DNA from: Cheiracanthium punctorium
Lineage: Eukaryota > Arthropoda > Arachnida > Araneae > Cheiracanthiidae
Assembly (NCBI GenBank): GCA_038373885.1
Contig: JAWZYV010012522.1
Coordinates: forward strand, 222,778 to 286,777
Length of the DNA stretch: 64,000 nucleotides
Direction of reading: 5' to 3'
Shown here: piece by piece, positions 12,801 through 24,800 of the stretch
How positions within the stretch are numbered: position 1 is the first letter of the stretch
Layout: every line of letters begins with the position of its first letter
Position numbers and translations under genes: made by a program
The notes under the pieces: generated by a model
Database searches by the model: none
What the model was told of the DNA's origin: nothing
What the model saw: only the letters and a program-made list of their open reading frames with translations

Positions 12801-15800
12801 ATTATTTACTACAGTGAAATTTTGGGAAGCTGACTTGAAATGTGGCCGTACTAGCTTTGGTGATGGTGAACTTTCAGGAAGGCCCAAAACTTCAACCATG
12901 GACGATAACATTGCTCAAGTTCATCAAATGGTGTTGGATGATCATTGAATCAAAATTAGGAAGACAGCAGAAGCTATGATCATGTCTAAAGAGTGTGTTT
13001 ATCATATTCTAAATCAAGAATTAGGTATGAGAAAGCTGGCCACACATTGAGTGCCGTGTTTGCTCACTTCGAACCAAAAATGAGTTTGAATGAATTTTTC
13101 CAACGCTTCTTTGGCACAGTTTAGTTGCAATGAATCAGAATTCTGGTGCGGATTAATTAGTGAAAATGAGACATGGATCCATCATTATACTGAAGATAGG
13201 AAAATGCAGTCAAAACATGGACTGCAAAAGGGGGATCCACTCCAAAAAAAGCAAAGACTGTTCCTTCAGCTGGGAAAGGGATGGCGAATATTTTCTGGGA
13301 TAGCCATGGAGTTGTCTTAATCGATTATCTAGAAAAAAAAAAATATACGGTAGAATACTATGCATCATTACTTAATAAGATGAAGGCAGAAATTATGGAA
13401 AAACAACCTTATTTGCAGAAAAAGAAAATTTTGTTTCACCAGGACAATGTTCCAGCTTATACTTAAGCAGTTGCTATGGCAAAAATCTATAAATTGCAGT
13501 TTGAATTGCTTGGCCATCCTCCTTACTCACCAGATCTGGCCCCTAGTGACTTTTTTTTGTTTCCTAATCTGAAAGTTATGCTCAAAAGACAGAGATTTTT
13601 GTCAAATGTGGAGGTTGTAAACTTCGTCAACAACTATTTTGCAGAGAAAGACTCAAAGTACTATTTAGACAATTTAAAAGGATGGGAGCATCGCTGGGAG
13701 AAATGCATAGACTTACAAGGAGAGTATGTAGAAAAATAAATATAAATTTGAAGAAAATATCTCTTGTTTCTTTTTTAGGTCGGAAACTTTTCAGAGAGCC
13801 CTTGTAGCAAAAATTATTGCTTTTAATTGTGACTGTCTTTGACCAAATCTGTCCACTTCAATTTGAATTTATCGTCATACGTATGGTAAAAGGAGGCTTT
13901 GTTAAAATGAGGTTTACATGAAGCATGCTCATATTTAACTAGGGTTCGGTAATTGTATTATGCAGTGCATTTGAAAAGTAACTATTCATCTGCATGATTA
14001 CAATTGGACACTACAGTATGGAACCTCTTATCAGGAAACCAGTTATCCGGAAAACCAGTTATCCAGAATCATTTTTCAATCGATTAAATTACTATTTTTT
14101 CCAAAAGAAAAGCAAAAAATGAGTTTATCTTTCTAATGTTTTTGTTTTTTATTTGGAGTACTAAAGCTAGAATTTATAAAGTAAGCAATCTCGTAACGTA
14201 TTTTATTTATTTTTTTAGTGTGTGACTAAGTTTTCAAGAAGTTATCATGCATTTACTACTTCTTCTCAAAATTATTATTATTTATCTTGATCATATTAGT
14301 TTTTTTATACTATTTTTCTAGTATATTAACAATTAATGTTTATTTCTAATCAAAAATAGAGAGTAGCATTTATGCTACCAATCAAATCAGTAGATGTCAT
14401 GTTAATCCCCAACCAGTTATCCAGAATACACTCTCCCAACCATTCCGGATAACCGGTTCCATACTGTATTATATGGTGAGGTGTAGTAAATATCATGTAA
14501 GTCTTCGATAACATGAAGAGATGTGTGCTTGTTGCGTCAAAGTTCAGAAATACAGTAGTATGTAACTCTGGTGTCATGCTGCATATAGAAATATTCATAG
14601 CTTTTAAGTGGTAACAATAAATTCACCATTACTGACCTATAGATTCATTGTTAACCTGTTTTGAAAAAAGCAAAATGAAACTAATATATATTAGGTAAGG
14701 GTGTTTGTGCATCTCTGAAATCATCTTGATTTCCGGAATTTTTTCTTATACATGTTTCTGGATTTCCATAAATTATTTTATGAATATCAAATATTAAAAT
14801 ATTTATTTTTCATAATATAAAGCATAATCCTACAAGTCCAAAGACCTGATGTTTCAGATATTAAAAAAAGTCAAATCCATGTCTGGAATGTTGAGGATGC
14901 AAATTTTCTAAAAATAGGACGTTGTACTGGAAGACATTCATTTACTGCATCTAATTCTATACATAGATAATATTTTATTTGAAGGGAAATAGTAGTAGAG
15001 TGGATCCAACAATAGATGCTTTATAGAATCACCACCAAACTGTACAAACCTCCAATTTATTTGTTTCAAAAATTTTTAATATCACTAACTTGTACTATTT
15101 TTGTGCAAAAGAAATATAATTTACATTTATTTTATGCAATTTTCAAAAATTGCCACTTAATAAATTTATATATGGTCCCTTAACCCATGAAAATAAAACA
15201 TTTTAATCAGGTCCGTACCCAGAAAATAATTTTTTTTTTTGGGGAGGGGTGGGGGGTGTCCGACTTATTGAATATCTCCATATTATATATAAATATACTC
15301 TCACACACATATAAATACATATATAATCTGACAATTTTGGGGGGGGGGGCGTCCGGACCCATAGGATTACCCCCAGGGTACGGCCTTGATTTTAATTAAT
15401 GTAAATAAAACTACTGAACATAAAACTTTGAAATTTTGCACATGTAAAATTACTTTCTGCATCTTTTTCCATCGAAATTTGGCTAGGTCACTATTCATAA
15501 TTGTTTTAATTATGAATAGTGACCTAGCCAAATTAAGACTGTTAAGTATTAATTTAATAATCCATATATAATTCATATTAATATTTTATTCAAAATTATA
15601 ACAATACTAAATTATGTTTGGATCATTTAGTTCTGATAGTGCAAATAAAAATCAGCTTCTTAATATCAATATTACATCAGATATCGATTAAAGTGTGAAA
15701 AAATATTTGAACGTAGGGGATTGTGATTTTGGAAGCTCATAACTCACCCATTTACAATTCAGGTTTTATTAAAAATGGGTACCCGGGGTTAAAATGAGCT

Positions 15801-18800
15801 AAATTTTTGAAATATGAAGTGAAATCTAGGGGTTGCCATTGAAAAGAAAAAGGTAAAAATTTAAATATGAAGATGGCTCCTTTTTCACATTTTATGTATA
15901 GCAAATTGAAGTGTATGTTAAAGCTAAGCAAAGTGTATCTGATTAGGGTGTGTGTGTGTGTGTGTGTGTGCTGGTGTGTTGGAAAGTGTTTTATAGTCGA
16001 TGCATTTGGCATGATTATCTTTCTTCTTTATTATTAAACTAGGCCCTCCCCCCCCCCAAAATACTGTTTCTGTCTCTTTTGCACACCTTTGTCAAGTCAT
16101 TTTTCTTTTCCAGACGTACAGCAAATGTAAAATTACTATAGAAATGCAGACTTCAGATAATTTTCTACATCAGTCTTCAAGATTTTCCAGGTTTATAGCC
16201 AAAATTTGTGTACTTCCCTGACTGTTATGTTAAAGTAAAACTTCCTTACTATTCTAGAATTTTAAGTTTTAGTTTTCCTTGACTGTTAGCCAGCCACACT
16301 GTATAGTCGCGCACCCCCCCCCCCCCTCCCCCGAAAAAAAAAAGGTAAAGAAAAAAGAAACACAACATTCCAAACTAATCGCATGATTATCTTCCACATT
16401 TACATTTCTATGAAAATAAGCAATAGTTTTTTTTTGGTGCACAATTTAACTTACAGTCTAGCAATATTACTGCCCTATTAAAATGTCAACTTTCTTTTTG
16501 GCAGTACTATATAATGTCATTTCATTATGATTACATGCTCTCCTTTGAAAAGGTGGATCTATCATCTGTCACTTTTTTACAGGAACTCACAGAATTACAT
16601 TCATAGATAAGATTCTGTAGGATACATGAGCACTACAGTCAGATTGTTTTAGTTTATTTAATTATTAAAAATTATGTTGAAATATATATGGATGCATTTG
16701 CATGATTTATTCTTTCTTCTTATTTATACAGAAAGTGGATCCATCTGCCAATGTAACTCCAAAATGCGTGTTCTGGGATCATCATTTGAATAAATGGGCT
16801 TATAAAGGATGCTTTCCAAGAGAAATTAATGAAACTTCAGTATTGTGTGTATGTAACCATCTGACAAGTTTTTCTGTTATTATGGTAAGATTGAAAGAAT
16901 TATTAAATCTCTTCTTGAATAAATACGATTAGATTTTTTAAGAGGTGAAATTAAGAAAATAAATCTGAAATTGGAAGCTGGAAGGTATTATTGTATATCC
17001 TGGCGTATAGCACGCATCCGTAAATTGAAGATACCCTTTTTGTGTTAGCCCAGTACTACTTGCAAACTGATAATCAAAAATCTGATGTGTCCAACACATG
17101 ACTTCCTTGCACGTCTATTAATTCAAAAATGTTTTTACGCACTTCCTCTAAACTTATTTGTTTGAAAGAGATAAAATATCAATAATAGTAAGGTATAGCG
17201 ATTTCTAGTCAAATATTTCGATATCGCCAAGTTGAGTTCAATTTGAAAGATTTCCTTCTGACACTTTATTTGGCGATATTTCACCAAAAGCCGACAAACT
17301 TAAGATAGTTTGCGAGATTTTAGGGATAGCCAAAGTAGTCATTGACCACCACTGACTTTCAATGAATTGAATGCATCTATACACCTCAATGTATTCAAAG
17401 TCATTTGGCTCACCCTGTAAATAAATTCCTAGTCGATTGCTGTCAAAAAAGATATTGAAAACAGTTAGATATTATAATATAGTTCTAAATACAAAAGTTC
17501 AAAATTCTACGGGTTAAAGTTTTAGAGTTATACAAAATAGGAAATAATTTTTGGCGCCAAATTTGGCGATATTTCTGCAAAACTCGTCAATGTCGACGAC
17601 ATTTGGCGAGATTTTAAGCATAAACCGAACAATGAGAGATTATCGCCAAATTTGGCGATATTTCGCCAAAACTCGCCAAGAACGATGACAAATGGCGATA
17701 CTTTGGGCATCGACCAAATGACTGACTATCACCAAATTTGGCGATATTTCGCCAAAACTCGCCAAGGTCGAGGACAGACGGAGAGATTTTGGGCGTGTAC
17801 CAAACAATGACTGTCTACAGTTGTATTATAATGAAGATGTCCATAGACATTAAAGTACTGAAATTCTTTTCGGTGGTCCTGTAAATAAACTCTCCAGTAG
17901 ATTGGAACCAAAAATCGAGATGCACAACTAGATGTTACAGCATTCTTATATATGAAATTTCATAATAGTTTTTGAGATTTGAGAGTTAAATATGCACACA
18001 CGTACACCAAAAGTCGCCAAACTTGGCGACTTTTGGCATAGTTCTTGAGGGAGGCACGTGACCGTGGTCGGACCATTACCTAACTTATGTGGTAGGACGG
18101 TATTGTGCTTGAAATGGATGAATGCCCCTAAAATTGCTATTGACCGTAATGTATTGGAAATCTTTTGAGTGTTCCTGTAGCAGAACTATAAATGATAAAG
18201 ACACTTTTTTTAATGGAGAAATTCATTTTCTAACTCTTTACAGCATATATCACTTCTGAGTCGTTTGAAATAGCCCAATACCTCTAAAAAACGCTTTGAT
18301 GAATTTCGGCCCATAGAGCGTAATGTATTTCGAATCTTTAGGGCAGTCCTGTAGATAAACTATTCAGTCGAATGGAACCGAAAGGGGAGGTGCACAACTA
18401 GATGTTACAACATCCTAAATAAAGTTTCACATTCACCTAACGTTTTGAATACGAGTTAATGATTCGCCATGATGTAAGTATTCGAATGTTTTGGCAGTCC
18501 TGTAGATAACTATCGTGAATGGAACCAAAGGGGGTGCACAACTAATGTTACAACTATCCAAAGTATGAAGTTTCGACATTCTACGCCTAATAGCTTTTGA
18601 GTTAGGCGAGTTTAATGAATTTCGGCCCATAGAACGTAATGTATTTCGAATCTTTCGGGCGGTCCTGTACATAAACTATCCATTCGATTGCTACCAAAAG
18701 GGGAGGTGCACAACTAGATCATAGAACAATCCTAAATATCAAATCTCAACATTCTACGACCAATAGTTTTTGAGATATGCGAGTTACATACATACGTACG

Positions 18801-21800
18801 TACGTACGTACGTACAGACGGCATGGAAAAACTGGCCACAGTAGAACTCGCCACTGGTCAAAATGAGTTGCAGACGCGTTAATATGATCGTGCATGCTAG
18901 CCTACGATGAGATGCATCGAAAAAAATTTTTAAATTAAATTTAGAAGTAGTCAAAATCAGTTTTTATGTCGAAATTTGGCCCCCAAAATTTTTCGGGATC
19001 ACATTACTTCCTTATACTACGTACAAGGAAGTAACAAGTAAAGTTATCTTAATTCAGTTTGTGCACTGGAACTTAATTCTAGTGAACTTTATGTTTTTAA
19101 TCCAAAACAAAAACACTTTAATAGTTCTTTTACTCACTTTCTAAAGATTTTATCAAAGTCAAATCTGTAGTCCATCAAAAATGTGAGCTGGCAAAATCGA
19201 CATGCTGAACAACCGAAGTTGAACTGTCACATAGCCAAGAAACGAAAATGACATCATCCTCATGTATTGAATCATGCTCACTTCAAGTGAGGTCATAATC
19301 GAAGCCACATGCATATGTGCTCAGCCATTGCTTCGTAATAGGAGGTGACTCTTGATCATCAAAATGTATTTAAACCATATGCTTTTAAGCTGTAGTTAGT
19401 TTCAGAGCATCGAATCTCGATGCAACTTTTAAGATGTGTTAGTCATTTTAGTTAAAGGAGCATTTGCTCATAAATACCCTTTTTGGCAGTAAAGATAAGG
19501 ATGGAGGTAGTTTCTTCTCTTCTAGTTACGTGTGTTTTGGCATTTCTGAATTGAATACGTTTGAATTCTAAACGGACAGGTTTATTTTTTTGACAAGGAA
19601 TGAGGCAAACAAATGGGAAAGCACAGTAAAGGATATGAAGTTTTTCTTGGACTCCAACATCTTCAGCAAAGGTATTGATTGTTGTTCTATTATGAGCTCA
19701 CCTGCAAAGCCATGGTTCTCAGTAATAAGTTAAATTGAAAGTAAAACTAAATGTCCGATCAGTAAAACTAATTTTGGGGGGGGGGGGTGTTACAACTACT
19801 GCAACTCACATATATGCATACATTCGTGTGATCAAGGAGTTAAGAATATACATTTTGTATGGACACCCCCCCCACACACACACACTGGCTATGCCCCTGG
19901 CATTTTAATATATCCATCTACTCATTTTTTGTAAGATTGTTGAACTACTTTTGTTGATTAATTTATTGTTAATAAACTAAAATGTTGTTAATTAAATCAA
20001 GGTTTCTTCAAAGAGTTACTACTTAAGGAAAGAAACAATTTTTATTTCAGGTACCCAAATAAAACTCAGTAATGTTTCTACACTGTTTAGTTAAAATTAC
20101 TCTGCTAATTAATTAATTAATTATTTTCATAAAAAGGATAAGCTCTTAAAAGTAAATTTTTTGTAGTTACCTGTAATTAATTTTCTGACTTACTAATATT
20201 ACACCCATAACGGGTAAATAAACAAACAACAATTTACTTATGTGTAACACACACTTTTTCAAAAATATAAGGCAAAAAATCTGAGTGCGTGTTATACATG
20301 GAATAAGTTTTCACCTCTGCATGTAATCCATGATATATATACATGCTCATCAAGAAATTTATCCAGGGTAGATAATAAAACATCAAAGTCTTTCTCCATG
20401 GTTGGCCGTATCGATTATGAGTCATATTTACGTCTGAGAGTAGTCTCGGTGAGAATATACATACACTGAAGAAAACATTTAGACTGGAACGCTCCTCTCC
20501 CTTTTTCCTCTTTGTTTGAGGTGATCTGGCTTGGTCTTCAGCAATGAAGGTGGTTGTTGACTCGCTGAACAACAATGATCTCGTAGTGCATATGTAAAGA
20601 GTGGTGATTATTAAGGTGGATCCTCTCGTAATTGAGTCTGGATGGAGATAAGTTAACTCTCTTGCATGCATACTAACATTCTCTTAATATCTTTTTAAAT
20701 AATTTTTTTTGTCTGCTAAAAATATTAATTTAGAGTGACATTAATTATAGAGCTTAAAAATGAAAGTTTAAAAACGTTAGTCAATTTGTTAATTGTGTTA
20801 TTTGCTTACAGTAATTCATTATTTTGTAAGGTAGTAACTTCTGTATTAAGGTTATATAATTCATGATTAATTAAAAAGATGTAAAAAGATTAAACTAATC
20901 TATTATTGTGTCATGAAGTGTCACATATGTAATATTTTGAGAAATTTGTATAAAATAAGTTCCAATTATGTTAATTCTTTCAAATAAACTGTTTACTAAA
21001 ATATTTATGTGTTTATTGATTAGAGTTATTTATGTCTCCTTCACTATTGAGTCTGAATGGGTTTTTGCAGTAACTTACAAGGAGAGGGCGTGACCTTGGA
21101 CTCACCGATTTGAATGAAATTTGGTACAAATATAGCTCACAAGACATACAATCACTGATGCAAATTTTAGGACGCAACTCTCAGGCATTCTCAGGTAATC
21201 ATGCTCCGAACATTCAAAAATCAGCATATACAGTTTAAATACTTTTTTTATGCAGTACCTAGAGACTGACCGTGGCGTAGAGCGTATAATCGCTGGTTTG
21301 CAGAGCTGTTGATACCGAGTTCGATTCCAGCTGCCGCTGGATTTGTTTTGAATGTTTCTTTTGTTCATTTTAATGTCCAATTTAATTATTGTTTAACACC
21401 AGTGTTTTGAGTGTTTTTTCCAATAGAACCATTTGTTGCATGATGAAACATTCTCTAGGATTAAATTGTTTATTTTTATTATTTTTTGCTTATTAAATTG
21501 CTATAATATTTGTAAATACCACACAGGGGAAAATGCCTATTACATTAATAATTTACATGAAATCGATTCAATTACGCAAGCTGTGATGATAAAAAATTAA
21601 TTTTATTTTATTATTTAATTAAATTGGACATTAAAATGAACAAAAGAAATATTTAAAACAAATCCAGCGGCAGCTGGAATCGAACTCGCTCTCTACGGCT
21701 CTGCAAACCAGCGATTATACGTTCTACGCCATGGTCAGTCCCTTGATGCTACATAAAAAATGTATTTAAGCTGTATACGCTGGTTTTCGAATGTTCGGAG

Positions 21801-24800
21801 CGTGCTTTCCTGAGAATGCCTGAGAGTTGCGTCCTAAAATTTGCATCAGTGATTGTATGTCTTGTGAGCTATATTTTTACCAAATTTCATTCAAATCGGT
21901 GAGTCCAAGGTCGCGCCCTCTTCTTGTTAGTTGTAAGAAAAAAATACAAACACAATGTACCATTAAAAAAAAAAAAAAAAAAACCTATATGATCACAAAT
22001 GTTAATATTCTTATGTACAATTAATTTTGTTTATTAGGAGACTCATAATAATTGTTTTGCAAGATTTATTTGATAGCACTAATATTTAATTAATAGATAG
22101 TGGAGAAATTTAGAAAGCTAAGTTAAAATTTAATAATAAGCAACAGTATAAATTGATTGTTACAACAATCCCCATTTATACAAACTTTAAAATCTCAGCA
22201 AGAACCTATCTTTGCCAGGTAGATAACTACCCTGGTAGCACAATTAGACCAAAAGACATTTAAAACACGTTTTTTACCGTCAAAAAACATGTTTCCAATG
22301 TAATTTGAGTGTTTTTTGAACTAGTTGTGCTACTCGGGTAAATTCCTTCTCTCTCTTCATCTCAATGTGCCGACATCTTGTAACTAATTTCCCCACTCCT
22401 CTTACTCGATCTTTTTGCAGACTCTGTTGATTACTGCCTGTTTATTGGCTTTCTCATGAGCACCACCTTGTCTAGACTCTGAGTGACCTTTCAGTCAACA
22501 CAACTTTTGCAGTCTATTTTGGCAATTCCTTTTAAAGAATATTTCTTTAAGTGAACTGTCCGAAATGGTGACACAGGGTCTGGCAGGCCTAGGTTCCTCT
22601 TGAAGTTCTAATCCGAAAATGCACCATCGTGTCTGGTGTTGGCTTCAGGGTCCTGAAATATTTTGATGATGTATTTTCATAGATTAGTAGATTGCATAGT
22701 TTCTGCCTTGCTCTTTCTCACCCTTCCCCCACCCTCCCCCTTTCAATGATATAAGTTTATTTTTACACTGCTTTTTAAAAAAAATCTGATGTGGACAACA
22801 CATGACTTCCTTGCACCTTTATTAAATCAAAAATATTTTCAACGCACTTCATCTAAACTTATTTTATTTGAAAGAGATAAAATACTGCAGTAGTACTAAG
22901 GTTTAGCGATTTCTAGCCAAATACTTCGATATTGCCAAACTGAGTTCAGTTTGAAAGATTTCCTTCTGACACTTTATTTGGCGATAGTTTGTGAAATTTT
23001 GGGGATAGCCAAAGTAGTAATTGACCACAGATTTTCAATAAATTGAATGCATCCCTACACCTTAATGTATTTAAAATCACTTGGCTGACCCTGTAAATAA
23101 ATTACCCAGTCAATTGCAGTCAATAAAGATAATGAAAATAGTTAGATATTACAATAGTTCTAAATACAAAAGTTCAAAATTCTACGGATTAAAGTTTTAG
23201 AGTTATGCAAAATACAAAATTATTTTTGGTGCCAAATTTTGCAATATTTCAGCGAAACTAACCAAGGTCGATGACATATGGAGAGATCTTAAGCATGGAC
23301 CAAACAATGACTGACTATTGCCAAATTTGAGATATTTTGCTAAAACTTCCCAAGGTAGACGACAAATGGTGAGATTTTGGACATGGACTATAGAATGACA
23401 GACTATCGCCAAATTTGGCGATATTTCGCCAAAACTTGCCAATGACGATAACAGATGGCGATATTTTGGGCATGGACCAAATAACTGACTATCCCCAAAT
23501 TTGGTGATATTTCAGCAAAACTCCCTTAGGTAGACGACAGACGATGAGATTTTGGGCATGGACCAAACAATGACTGACAGCAGCTGTAATATATTGAAGA
23601 TGTCCATAGGCGTTAATGTATTGAAATTCTTTTGGGTGATCTTGTAAATAAACTGTCCACTAGATTGGAACCAAAAATCGACATGCACAACTAGATGTTA
23701 CAGCAATCTTATATATGGAATTTCAACATTCTACGACTAATAGTTTTTGAGATTTGAGAGTTAAATACGTACACATGTTCACAAGTCACTTTTTTTAATG
23801 CAGAAATTCATTTTGTAACCCTTAACAGCATATATCACTTATGAGTCGTTTGAAGTAGCCTGATACCTCTAAAATAAGCTTTAATGAATTTCTGTCCATA
23901 GAGCGTAATGTATTTCTAATATTTTGGGCAGTCCTGTAGATAAACTATCCAGTCGAATGGAACCGAAAGGGGATGTGCACAATTAGATGTTACAACAATC
24001 CTAAATATAAAGTTTCAACAGTCTACGACCAATAGTTTTTGAGATATGCGAGTTTAATGAATTTCGGCCCATAGAGCTTAATGTATTTAGAATCTTTTGG
24101 ACAGTCCTGTATATAAATCATCCATTCGATTGAGACCAATAGGGGAGGTGCACAACTAGATGTTAGAACAATCCTAAATATAAAGTTTATGACCAGTAGT
24201 TTTTGAGATATGTGGGTTACATACATACATACGTATGTACAGAGGGCATGGAAAAACTGGCCAAAATGGACTCGCCGCTGGTCAAAATGAGTTGCAGATG
24301 TGTTTAAAGGATCGTGCATGCTAGCTTATGATGAGATGCATTGAAAAAATTCTTTAAAGTAAATTTAGAGGTAGTCAAAATCGGTTTTTTCATCAAAATT
24401 TGGCCCCCGAAATTTTTCGGGATCACATTACTTCCTTATACTCTTTACGAAGTAAAAAAAAAAAAAAAAAACTGGTCTTTATGAAGTTAGGAAAATTCAA
24501 ATTAGATCATAAATTTGGTAGGGAAATTTAATTCAATCAGAAAATATGCAAATATTTTTTATCTAATTTTTTTCAAAAGCGTTGAATTCACAAAACCAAT
24601 ACAAAGAGTTTATAAATTTTTAATAAAAATTAAGAAAGGTTTTTAGATTAACTTGCTATGTAGCTCCCCATTGCCACACTGTGGAGGGTTTTTTTTAGTA
24701 TATAAAGCCTGAGTTTTATGTGCGAAAGTGGATTATTTAAGCATAGAAAGGCATTTTGTAATGATTTTCTAGAAATAGCTGACTGAAAATATACCAGATT

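Larger units (their letters stand above)
11711..13804 (+). mobile_element. mariner transposon, split by a nested MITE
   Basis: The ends CAAGGGCTGTCTGAAAAGTT (left) and, reversed, CAAGGGCTCTCTGAAAAGTT (right) are near-perfect inverted repeats. Both are flanked by TA (11709-11710 and 13805-13806), as for mariner. Without the 801-bp insertion at 11923-12723 the element would be about 1.29 kb, the normal size. The two halves of the transposase lie on either side of that insertion. Confidence 0.93.
11486..16731 (+). other. Receptor intron (GAIN-GPS), 5.2 kb
   Basis: It holds a mariner with a nested Tigger MITE (11711-13804), a further Tigger MITE (14014-14466), a hAT MITE with perfect 8-bp duplication (15208-15388) and a perfect 27-bp hairpin (15476-15534). 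There is a GT microsatellite near 15950-15971 and C-runs near 16048 and 16314. From 14467 to 15199 and from 15540 to 16731 I see nothing else. Confidence 0.75.

Noticed and set aside
11888..13739. SETMAR-like domesticated mariner gene
   Set aside because: Frame is broken by a nested MITE, stops and loss of a catalytic Asp; ends and TA duplications are those of an ordinary transposon.
17555..17743. Regularly spaced palindromes as a CRISPR array
   Set aside because: Spacers are themselves repeated, the genome is eukaryotic, and units belong to a dispersed element.
20234..20671. 145-codon minus-strand open frame as a gene
   Set aside because: No domain, signal or splice context. It coincides with an LTR-like block, and composition is not protein-like beyond the open frame.
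21266..21340. Functional tRNA gene
   Set aside because: A and B boxes are present, but no closed acceptor stem is seen, and an inverted copy lies in the same foldback, so it is SINE-derived.
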